In this document: positions 45,385-52,697 of the stretch, piece after piece
Layout: each line of letters begins with the position of its first letter
How positions within the stretch are numbered: position 1 is the stretch's first letter
NCBI GenBank assembly: GCA_016776725.1
Contig: JADHSV010000017.1
Location: forward strand, 1-57,624
Reading direction: 5' to 3'
DNA length: 57,624 bases
DNA from: Rhodospirillales bacterium
GTDB taxonomy: Bacteria; Pseudomonadota; Alphaproteobacteria; Rhodospirillales; Shumkoniaceae
Position numbers and translations under genes: made by a program
Notes under the pieces: generated by a model
Told to the model about the DNA's origin: nothing
The model's database searches: none
What the model saw: only the letters and a program-made list of their open reading frames with translations

Positions 45385-46674
45385 ATGCTGATGCTTTTCC
45401 TTCCGCTTTTCCTGATTTTGCTGATGCTGGGCACGCCGGTGTTTTTCGCCATGCTGGGCGCGCCGGGGATCATGCTTTTCGTCGAAGGCATGGACCGCGA
45501 CGTGGCCCTGATGTACCGCAACATCTACAACGGCGTGGACAGTTTCCCGCTGATGGCCATTCCGTTCTTCATGCTGGCCGGTGAGCTGATGAACAAGGGC
45601 GGCATCACCGTCCGCCTCGTTGAATTTTCGCAAGCCCTGATCGGCCACCTGCGCGGCGGGCTGGCCCATGTGAACATTCTGTCGTCCATGTTGTTCGCCG
45701 GTCTGTCGGGCTCGGCCGTGGCCGACACCTCGGCCCTGGGCTCGATGCTGATCCCCGCCATGGTCAAAAACGGCTACACGCGGCGCTTCGCCACCGCCGT
45801 CACGGCGGCCAGTTCGGTCATCGGACCGATCATTCCGCCGTCGGGCATCATGATCATCTACGCCTATGTCATGGAAGTTTCGGTGGCTGCGTTGTTTGCG
45901 GGCGGTATCATTCCGGGCATTCTGGTGGGCGTTGGTCTGATGGTCGTGGTTTCGGCCATGGCCAAGGCCAAGGATTTCCCCGTAGCCGGTCCCAAGGCCA
46001 CCTGGCTGGAACGCTGGAGAGCCTTCACCAAGGCGCTTTTGCCGTTGATGACCCCGGTCATCATCCTTGGCGGCATTCTGGGCGGTCTCTTCACGCCGAC
46101 GGAGGCCTCCGCGGTGGCCGCCGCCTACGCCATGTTCATTGGCATTTTTATCCTGCGCTCGCTGAAGTTTAGCGATCTGCCCAGGATATTCATGAAATCA
46201 GCGCTAACGTCCTCGGTGGTTCTGCTGCTGGTGGGTGCGGCCATGGCTTTCAAGACCGTGGTCAGCCTGTCCCATGTGGCCGAGGAACTGGCCCAGTGGA
46301 TCATCACCCTTTCCGACGATCCGCTGCTTCTGCTGCTGCTGATCAATATTTTGCTGTTTATCGTCGGCATGTTCCTGGATGCCGGACCGGCGATCATCAT
46401 CTTAGGCCCGATCCTGGGACCGATCTTCCTGAGCATCGGCGTCGATCCCATTCACTTCGCGATTATCATGAGCGTTAACCTCACGGTGGGTTTGGCAACG
46501 CCGCCCATGGGGCTTGTCCTGTTCGTTGCCTCCTCGGTATCGGGTGAAAAAGTGGAGGCTATTTCCAAGGCGATCCTGCCCTTCCTCGCGGTTGAAATCG
46601 TTGTGATCTTTATGATTACCTATATTCCGGCGATTTCCATGTTCATGCCGCGTCTTTTGGGGCTCGCAAATTAA
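45385..46674 (+). CDS. dctM: TRAP transporter large permease DctM
   Basis: This 429-residue integral membrane protein has about twelve helices and the standard DctM features. These include GTPVFFAMLGAPGIMLFVEG, SGSAVADTSALGSMLIPAM, IGPIIPPSGIMIIYAY, GLFTPTEASAVAAAYAMF and VNLTVGLATPPMGLVLFVAS. It forms the ion-coupled channel with DctQ. The receptor gene dctP follows after 90 bp, an order (Q-M-P) that places the receptor last. Confidence 0.95.
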   Translation: MLMLFLPLFLILLMLGTPVFFAMLGAPGIMLFVEGMDRDVALMYRNIYNGVDSFPLMAIPFFMLAGELMNKGGITVRLVEFSQALIGHLRGGLAHVNILSSMLFAGLSGSAVADTSALGSMLIPAMVKNGYTRRFATAVTAASSVIGPIIPPSGIMIIYAYVMEVSVAALFAGGIIPGILVGVGLMVVVSAMAKAKDFPVAGPKATWLERWRAFTKALLPLMTPVIILGGILGGLFTPTEASAVAAAYAMFIGIFILRSLKFSDLPRIFMKSALTSSVVLLLVGAAMAFKTVVSLSHVAEELAQWIITLSDDPLLLLLLINILLFIVGMFLDAGPAIIILGPILGPIFLSIGVDPIHFAIIMSVNLTVGLATPPMGLVLFVASSVSGEKVEAISKAILPFLAVEIVVIFMITYIPAISMFMPRLLGLAN

Positions 46675-46764
46675 TTTTTGCCCGCGAAAACGAAAAGGAG
46701 TTCACCTAAAACCAACAAAATCGTGTAAGATAATGTTTATAAGTCAACAAGGAGGAGTGAGAAT

Positions 46765-47832
46765 ATGTTGAAATTCAGTAAAATGGCGGCTGTTGCTCTC
46801 GCCGTCGCCGGTTCCATGGCTTTTGGCGCGATCAGCGCCGACGCCGCCAAGATCAACCTGCGCGCCAGCGCCAATTCCAACGACCAGGACGAAGATTACG
46901 ACGGTCTCGTCGTCTTTAAGGACTTCGTTGAATCCCGCTCCAACGGCGATATTTCCGTCGAACTGTTCATCGGCACCCAGCTTTGCTCGAAGGGCGCGGA
47001 ATGCCTGCAAGGCGTTGCCGACGGCACCATCGACATCTTCATCACCACCAGCGGCGGCGCCGCCGGTGCGTTCCCCTACATTCAGGTTCTGGATCTGCCC
47101 TACCTGCTGCGTGACGACCGCATCGCCGAAATGGCCCTTAGCGGCGACTTCGCCCGCACGATTCGCAAACTGGCCCTGGCCGACTCGGGCGACAAAATAC
47201 GCCTGATGAGCATCGGCAATACCGGTGGCTGGCGCAACTTTGCCAACACCAAGCGCGTTATCAAATCGCCGGGCGACATGAAGGGCCTGAAAATCCGCAC
47301 GGTCGTGGCCGATCTGCCGCAGGAACTGGTTCGCGCCATGGGCGCCAGCCCGACCCCGATTCCGTGGCCCGAGCTGTTCACCTCGTTCCAGACGGGCGTT
47401 GTTGAAGGCTCCAAAAACGGCATCACCGACATCATGGGCATGAAATTCCCGGATGCCGGCCTGAAGTACGTGACCCTCGACGGCCATGCCTACATGGGTG
47501 CGTTGTGGTGGATGAACAACGATCGCTTCTTGGGCATGTCCGAAGCCAATCGCCGCGTGATCGTGGACGGCTTCGCCGAGTTGCAGCAAGCCACGTTCGC
47601 TTCGCCGAAGCGCAAGTCCATCAAGGCCTACGCTGACTTCGTCAAGGGCGGTGGAACGCTTTATGTGCCGACGCCCGCGCAGAAGGCCGAGTTCAAAAAA
47701 GCCGCCGCGCCGGTTTATGACTGGTTCAAGAAAAACATCCGCAGCGGTCCGGTCGTCTTTGACGCCCTGGTCGCAGCCGCCGCCAAGGCCGAAAAAGCCA
47801 TCGACAGCGACGCCGCGATGGAACTCAAATAA
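46765..47832 (+). CDS. dctP: TRAP transporter periplasmic receptor DctP
   Basis: This 355-residue exported receptor has a signal peptide ending ISADA and DctP motifs DMKGLKIRTVVAD (ligand-binding Arg) and FTSFQTGVVEGSKNGITDI. A very strong ribosome site, GGAGGAG at 46751-46757, precedes it, and the 90-bp gap may hold its own promoter, both consistent with high receptor levels. A terminator follows at 47864-47889. Given its operon, the ligand may be a glycoside, sugar or sugar acid rather than a C4-dicarboxylate. Confidence 0.93.
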   Translation: MLKFSKMAAVALAVAGSMAFGAISADAAKINLRASANSNDQDEDYDGLVVFKDFVESRSNGDISVELFIGTQLCSKGAECLQGVADGTIDIFITTSGGAAGAFPYIQVLDLPYLLRDDRIAEMALSGDFARTIRKLALADSGDKIRLMSIGNTGGWRNFANTKRVIKSPGDMKGLKIRTVVADLPQELVRAMGASPTPIPWPELFTSFQTGVVEGSKNGITDIMGMKFPDAGLKYVTLDGHAYMGALWWMNNDRFLGMSEANRRVIVDGFAELQQATFASPKRKSIKAYADFVKGGGTLYVPTPAQKAEFKKAAAPVYDWFKKNIRSGPVVFDALVAAAAKAEKAIDSDAAMELK

Positions 47833-47863
47833 TCGACCCCCTAGGGTCTGATTAGGTGAAGCG

Positions 47864-47889
47864 AAGGGCCGTCCCTAAGGGCGGCCCTT
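47864..47889 (+). terminator. terminator after dctP
   Basis: AAGGGCCG at 47864-47871 pairs with CGGCCCTT at 47882-47889 around a 10-nt loop and ends in TTT. It lies 32 bp beyond the dctP stop and closes the glycoside/TRAP operon. Confidence 0.7.
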
Positions 47890-47929
47890 TGTGCGCCTCG
47901 AGCGTGGCTCCCAGTAGGGGCGACATGCT

Positions 47930-48421
47930 CTAGTCGAACGGATACAGGTTACCCTTGTAATCCTCGACCAGAATAAGGGCGCGCTCGATTTGTTCCGGCG
48001 TCATCTTCTTGACGATTTCTTCTTGCGAGATGGCCGCGTCCGGATCGCCCCCGATGGCCGAAAGCACGTACCACATATAACCGCGCACCAGATCCGGCGC
48101 GGGCATGCCGCGTCCGATTTCGTAGTACCAGCCAACGCCCGACTGGGCCCCCGGATGGCCACGCAGGGCCGATCGCAGATACCATTCGAAAGCACGCGCG
48201 TCGTCGCGCGGAACCCCCAGCCCCATGGCGTACATGACACCGACCAGTTCCTCGGCGGTGGCGTTTCCACTTTGCGCGGCAGGCAGCAATTCGGCCATGG
48301 CTTCCTCGAATTGGCTCGCTTCCATCAGGTCCTGGGCCTTCTGGATGTCGGCATGGGCGAACCCCGACCAGCAAAGCGCAATCAACAATCCAAGGGCGGG
48401 TAAATTCATCATCCGGGGCAT
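47930..48421 (-). CDS. exported Sel1-repeat protein
   Basis: This 163-residue protein has a signal peptide (MPRMMNLPALGLLIALCWSG, cleaved near AHA) followed by about two to three Sel1-like helical repeats, for example AEELVGVMYAMGLGVPRDDA and a GHPGAQSGVGWYYEIGRGMP segment. Such repeats mediate protein-protein contacts in the envelope. The ATG at 48421 follows GGGAGAG; the longer frame is an artefact. It is divergent from the di-haem peroxidase gene, 82 bp away, which may share its regulation. Confidence 0.85.
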   Translation of the reverse strand: MPRMMNLPALGLLIALCWSGFAHADIQKAQDLMEASQFEEAMAELLPAAQSGNATAEELVGVMYAMGLGVPRDDARAFEWYLRSALRGHPGAQSGVGWYYEIGRGMPAPDLVRGYMWYVLSAIGGDPDAAISQEEIVKKMTPEQIERALILVEDYKGNLYPFD

Positions 48422-48503
48422 TGACGCTCTCCCGTTATCCTGCAAGGTTGGTTCCAGTATATAATATTTGTTTGCGCCAACAATAACCCGTGGAGACGGC
48501 CCG

Positions 48504-49841
48504 GTGCCTGGATTCTGTCGAGCCGCATTTCTGTTCATCCTCGTATTTTTTTTGACGGGACCGGCCCCGGCGGCTGCTGACCTTCCGGCGGCCGTCACGG
48601 ATGCCGATTACCATTCTGTCGATCCGGCACAGGCGGCGCTGGGGCGGCTGCTGTTCTACGACAAAATCCTCAGCGGCAACCAGAACATCGCGTGTTCCAC
48701 CTGTCATCACCACGATCATGCCGGATCGGATGGTTTGTCGCTGGGCGTTGGCGAAGGGGGCGCGGGGTTGGGGCCGAAGCGGGTGTTCAGCGATCCGGGC
48801 AATCCGCAAAACCGCCGTGTGCCGCGCCATTCACCCGCGTTGTTTAATCTTGGCGCGCGGGAATTCACGCGTCTGTTTCATGATGGCAGGGTTTTCATAG
48901 ACCCCTCAGACCCCACCGGTTTCAATACGCCCGCCGAAGAGTTCCTGCCCACGGGCCTGGCCACGGTTACGTCGGTTCAGGCGCTGTTCCCCATGTTGTC
49001 GGAAGTGGAAATGGCCGGGCAGACCAGCGAAAACCCGGTGGCCCGGGCTAACCTTCGGCGGCAGGACTACGCCTGGTCGGTGGTCGTTGAACGGGTCCGC
49101 ACGGTGCCGGCTTACGCAAAACTCTTTGGCGATACCTTTGGCGATATCGCCCATGCTGCCGACATTTCCATCGCCCACATCGCCAACGCCATTGCCGCCT
49201 TCATCAATTCGGAATGGCGTTCCGACAACAGCCCTTATGACGCCTATCTGCGTGGCGATGAAAAAGCCCTGGACGCTGCGCAAAAACGCGGGCTCGAGGT
49301 GTTTTATGGAAAGGGCGGATGCGTCGCCTGCCATTCCGGGAAATTCCAGACCGACCACGATTTCCACGCCATCGCCATGCCTCAATTCGGGCCGGGGCGC
49401 ACGCGCATGTTTGATCCCGTGGCCCGCGACAGGGGGCGTCTCAACGAGACCGACAACCGCGAGGACGCCTACAAATTCCGCACACCATCCTTGCGCAACG
49501 TCGCCGCCACGGCGCCCTACGGCCACACCGGCGCTTACGCGACCCTGGAAGCCGTGGTCCGCCATCATCTGAACGCGCCCGCCGCCTTTCGCGCCTACGA
49601 TCCCGCCCAGGCGATTTTGCCAAGTGAGGCGAGGCTGGCAAAAGTCGATTTCCTGATTTTCGACAACGCCACCGAACAAGCCGCCATCCTCGCGGCCAAC
49701 GAGCTACAACCCATCCCCCTGACCGACGCCGAAGTCGCCGACCTCATCGCCTTCCTCCATGCCCTGACCGACAAAGCCAACCAAAGCGGCCGCCTCGGTG
49801 CGCCCCAAAACGTTCCCAGTGGGTTGCCGGTGGCGGATTAG
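48504..49841 (+). CDS. di-haem cytochrome c peroxidase family protein
   Basis: This 445-residue periplasmic protein has a signal peptide (AAFLFILVFFLTGPAPAAA) and two haem c sites, CSTCH (64-68) and CVACH (273-277), the pattern of bacterial di-haem peroxidases/MauG-like proteins. KFRTPSLRNVAATAPYGHTG is a strong family motif. GTG at 48504, with GGAG eight bases ahead, is chosen since it opens the signal peptide; a TTG at 48468 is less likely. It is longer than typical CcpA (about 330). It reduces peroxide or oxidises an unknown partner. Confidence 0.9.
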   Translation: MPGFCRAAFLFILVFFLTGPAPAAADLPAAVTDADYHSVDPAQAALGRLLFYDKILSGNQNIACSTCHHHDHAGSDGLSLGVGEGGAGLGPKRVFSDPGNPQNRRVPRHSPALFNLGAREFTRLFHDGRVFIDPSDPTGFNTPAEEFLPTGLATVTSVQALFPMLSEVEMAGQTSENPVARANLRRQDYAWSVVVERVRTVPAYAKLFGDTFGDIAHAADISIAHIANAIAAFINSEWRSDNSPYDAYLRGDEKALDAAQKRGLEVFYGKGGCVACHSGKFQTDHDFHAIAMPQFGPGRTRMFDPVARDRGRLNETDNREDAYKFRTPSLRNVAATAPYGHTGAYATLEAVVRHHLNAPAAFRAYDPAQAILPSEARLAKVDFLIFDNATEQAAILAANELQPIPLTDAEVADLIAFLHALTDKANQSGRLGAPQNVPSGLPVAD

Positions 49842-49880
49842 GAGGGACGTCTGTCCCCTAAACTTGACATTTATCCCATT

Positions 49881-49916
49881 TAGGTGTAAAATCATGTTTT
49901 ATTGAACTTTCACCTA
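49881..49916. other. nested inverted repeats before the terminase relic
   Basis: TAGGTG at 49881-49886 pairs with CACCTA at 49911-49916, and TAAAA at 49887-49891 with TTTTA at 49897-49901 inside it. This AT-rich patch lies 18 bp before the relic start. It could be a phage-derived regulatory or transcription-end structure. Confidence 0.3.
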
Positions 49917-49933
49917 CTATGGGAGATGGCGTT

Positions 49934-50293
49934 ATGTTGGAGTTGACGGGGCGGCAGGAGAAGTTTTGCCGGGCTTTTGTGGATGTGGCCAATGGGGCCT
50001 ATGCGGCGCGCGAGGCGGGGTATGCGCCGCGATCGGCGCGCATGCAGGGGCATCGGTTGTTGAAGGATCGGCGGGTGCGGGCGCGTATTGCCGATATCCA
50101 GGCCTAGACGGCGCGCGATTCGTGCCGTGAGGTGGACGTGTTGCTGGGCAAGCTGGAAACGGTGTATCGCCGGGCCATGGAAAACCATCATTTTCACGCC
50201 GCCGCCAGGGCCGTGGAATTGCAGGCCCGGCTAAGTGCATCTCCAGCGCGCGGAAACGTGCCAGCGCGCGGAAACGTGATTAACGACAAGTGA
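49934..50293 (+). pseudogene. phage terminase small subunit (Terminase_2) relic split by an amber stop
   Basis: The first 57 residues (LTGRQEKFCRAFVDVANGAY, then AAREAGYAPRSARMQGHRLL, VRARIADIQ) match the helix-turn-helix start of small terminase subunits. An in-frame TAG at 50105-50107 interrupts it, and the same frame stays open for another 61 codons in plausible helical protein up to TGA at 50291-50293. The ATG at 49934 follows GGGAG. No large terminase or other phage gene is near, so this is likely a decaying prophage remnant. The C-terminal end carries an 18-bp tandem duplication. Confidence 0.75.
50243..50278 (+). repeat. perfect 18-bp tandem duplication in the terminase relic
   Basis: CCAGCGCGCGGAAACGTG occurs twice in a row at 50243-50260 and 50261-50278. 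The unit is six codons long, so it repeats PARGNV in frame. It probably arose by replication slippage. Confidence 0.9.
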
Positions 50294-50395
50294 TGACATT
50301 TGCCTACAATAGCTTACATTTTTTGGGGTGAAGGGTCGGTTTTTCCCTGAAATCAAATCGTTCGTCCGTTTTTGCGGGCCTGGAGGCGGCGAGAA

Positions 50396-51718
50396 ATGAA
50401 AAAATTGTCGGATTTCGTTTTCGGCGAACGCCCGCAGGCGCATCTGCCCGAACGGGTGCGCCGCGCCATTGTCGACCTTCAGGTCAACAGCGAAATCCTT
50501 ATCGGCTGGGCGCAGCTTTGCCTGGTTTTGTTTTTTTTGCTGTTGTACAGCGTTGCGCCGAAAACTTCCGAAGGCACGGCCTTCATGCCCGTGCCGTGGG
50601 TACTGGGCACCTATTTGGCGTTTACCCTTGGCCGCCTGTATGCCGCCTATCGCTGCACCTTGCCGCGCTGGTTCCTGATGACCTCGGTGGTCATCGACAT
50701 GGCCTTGCTGATGGGCCTGATCTGGAGTTTTCATCTGCAATACGAACAGCCGGCGTCTTTCTATTTGAAAGCCCCGACCCTGCTGTATGTGTTCATATTC
50801 ATTGGCATCAGGGCCTTGCGGTTTGATCCGAAATACGTGATCGCCGCGGGGTTGGCCGGAGCCTCGGGTTGGCTGTTTTTGTTGTGGTACGCGTTGTTTG
50901 GCGAGAACCGCATTGAGGACCTGACGACCCGGGACTATGTGCTGTACATGACCTCGAACCGGGTACTGATCGGGGCCGAGATCGACAAGGTGCTGTCCAT
51001 TCTGGTGGTCACCGCCATTCTGGCCATTGCCCTGATTCGGGCCCAGCGCATGCTGACCCGCGAAGTGGCCGATGCCGCCGCCGCTGCGGAGCTGTCGCGC
51101 TTCGTTCCGCCCGAAATCGCCGATCGCATCACCAGCGCCGATCACGCCATGCAGCCGGGCGACGGCGAAACCAGGGAAGCTTCGGTGCTGTTTACGGATA
51201 TCGAGGGCTTTTCGACCATATCGGAAAAACTGTCACCGGACGCGCTGGTGCGCATGCTGAACGAGTATTTCGCCGCCGTGTCCGAAGTGATCGAGCGTCA
51301 TGGTGGGGCCATCAACCAGTTTCAGGGCGACGCCATGCTGGTTACCTTCAATACCGTCACGCCCGATGAAGACCATGCCGCCAGCGCCGTAAAAACCGCC
51401 CTGGGCATTCAACGCATCACCGAGGAGCGCCTGTTTTGCAACGAATTTCGCCTGCCCACCCGGTGCGGGGTGAATACGGGTGATATCGTATCGGGGGCCA
51501 TCGGCACGCCCGATAGGCTGCTTTACACGGTGCATGGCGACGAGGTGAACATTGCCGCCCGTCTGGAACAGTTGAACAAGGAATACGGTACCTACGTGTT
51601 GGTCACCGAACAAACAGCCAAAGCCGTCGGCGATGGATTTTCATTTGATGAAATGGGCGAGGTCACGGTGCGCGGACGGGCGGCGCCCACCTGCGTAATG
51701 ACGGTTAGGGAAACGTAG
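50396..51718 (+). CDS. class III adenylate/guanylate cyclase with membrane anchor
   Basis: This 440-residue protein has five to six N-terminal membrane helices (between about 35 and 215) and a C-terminal class III cyclase domain. Metal aspartates are Asp268 (LFTDIEGFSTI) and Asp312 (FQGDAMLVTF); Asp382, Asn385 and Arg389 lie in HGDEVNIAARLE. The aspartate before VN favours ATP. The usual substrate-contacting lysine three positions before the GD is Gln308 here, as NQFQGD. The ATG at 50396 follows GGAGGCGG. It makes a cyclic nucleotide in response to a membrane signal, by inference. Confidence 0.9.
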   Translation: MKKLSDFVFGERPQAHLPERVRRAIVDLQVNSEILIGWAQLCLVLFFLLLYSVAPKTSEGTAFMPVPWVLGTYLAFTLGRLYAAYRCTLPRWFLMTSVVIDMALLMGLIWSFHLQYEQPASFYLKAPTLLYVFIFIGIRALRFDPKYVIAAGLAGASGWLFLLWYALFGENRIEDLTTRDYVLYMTSNRVLIGAEIDKVLSILVVTAILAIALIRAQRMLTREVADAAAAAELSRFVPPEIADRITSADHAMQPGDGETREASVLFTDIEGFSTISEKLSPDALVRMLNEYFAAVSEVIERHGGAINQFQGDAMLVTFNTVTPDEDHAASAVKTALGIQRITEERLFCNEFRLPTRCGVNTGDIVSGAIGTPDRLLYTVHGDEVNIAARLEQLNKEYGTYVLVTEQTAKAVGDGFSFDEMGEVTVRGRAAPTCVMTVRET

Positions 51719-51943
51719 TTAAACGAGGATGTTCAGGTAAAATCCGCGGGGGACTTCACGGTCCAGGGGCTCGCCCGAGGACAGTGCGGTATCCAGCCGG
51801 TTCAGCGCCCGGGAGACAACCGGAGCATCGGCGCGCGGAGCCGTCTTGGCCCGGAACATAACCTCTCGGGCTTCGTGGTAAATGCTTGGCAGCCGCGAGC
51901 CGGTGCTCGCAGCAAGACTGGATAATGTGCTTGAATCGGCCAT
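51719..51943 (-). CDS. small hypothetical protein, 74 residues
   Basis: The frame encodes MADSSTLSSLAASTGSRLPS followed by a helical, charged body and ends FYLNILV. AGGGT lies about eight bases before the ATG at 51943. Its stop abuts the convergent cyclase stop with no gap. Composition looks like a real small cytosolic protein, but no family is recognised. The NUDIX gene lies 47 bp upstream in the same direction, so the two may be co-transcribed. Confidence 0.6.
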   Translation of the reverse strand: MADSSTLSSLAASTGSRLPSIYHEAREVMFRAKTAPRADAPVVSRALNRLDTALSSGEPLDREVPRGFYLNILV

Positions 51944-51990
51944 AAGCCGACCCTAGGGGAAATAAGTTAACGGAGAGTCAATACGTGGCG

Positions 51991-52536
51991 CTAATCAGCC
52001 GACGAGAATTCGGTGGGCCAGGAATTGTCGGGCGCGGTCGAAATGATCGGTGCGCCAGATGTTTGTGCATTTTCCAGCGCCCAGATTACGCTGGGGAATG
52101 CCAATTCTCCCCACGGTATGCGGTCCCACGCAAACAGCGCCACCTCGCGGCTTTCAACGCCTGCGGCAAAATCCGGCGCGGTCATTGTTGCCCGAAAAAA
52201 AATGTGGACCTGACTGATGCGGGGAACTTCGTACATGCCGATAAGCGACGTGGTTTCGATGCGCGCGCAGGCCTCTTCCCACACCTCGCGCGCAGCACCC
52301 TCGGCGGTGCTTTCACCCAGTTCCATGAAACCCGCGGGGATGGTCCAGAACCCTTCGCGCGGCCCGATCGCCCGGCGGCACAAAAGAACCTGATCGTCCC
52401 ACAGGCACACCGCGCCGACCACGACTTTCGGGTTTTCATAGGCGATGTAGCCGCAGTCGGGGCACACCAGCCGCGTCCTTGTGTCGCCTTCGGGAACAAG
52501 TTCCACCGATGGCCCGGGTTTTTTGGTTTCAGTCAT
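51991..52536 (-). CDS. NUDIX hydrolase with N-terminal zinc-ribbon-like motif
   Basis: This 181-residue protein has a full Nudix box ([20 protein letters not shown], about 69-88, then AC) and the preceding strand GFWTIPA. An N-terminal CPDCG (25-29) looks like half of a zinc ribbon; no second cysteine pair is obvious. Nudix enzymes of this NudC-like/ADP-ribose type hydrolyse nucleoside diphosphate derivatives. It is divergent from the chemoreceptor-like gene and upstream of the small protein. Confidence 0.9.
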   Translation of the reverse strand: MTETKKPGPSVELVPEGDTRTRLVCPDCGYIAYENPKVVVGAVCLWDDQVLLCRRAIGPREGFWTIPAGFMELGESTAEGAAREVWEEACARIETTSLIGMYEVPRISQVHIFFRATMTAPDFAAGVESREVALFAWDRIPWGELAFPSVIWALENAQTSGAPIISTAPDNSWPTEFSSAD

Positions 52537-52697
52537 GGCGCGTCAGTGTGGCGCGGCGGTCGGGGGCAGGCAAGAAACAAAACCGAAAAAATGCGGAATT
52601 TCGACGCCGCAAACGCCGAATGTGCTATCAACGGCAACGGTCTGTCGGGAAAGTCCGAAACCTGCACCGGAATAGATGCAAACGCCATGAGACCGCA

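Noticed and set aside
47924-47936. ACATGCTCTAG after the Sel1 gene resembles the repeat end
   Set aside because: Only about ten bases match and there is no partner arm; probably chance or a common local motif at stop codons.
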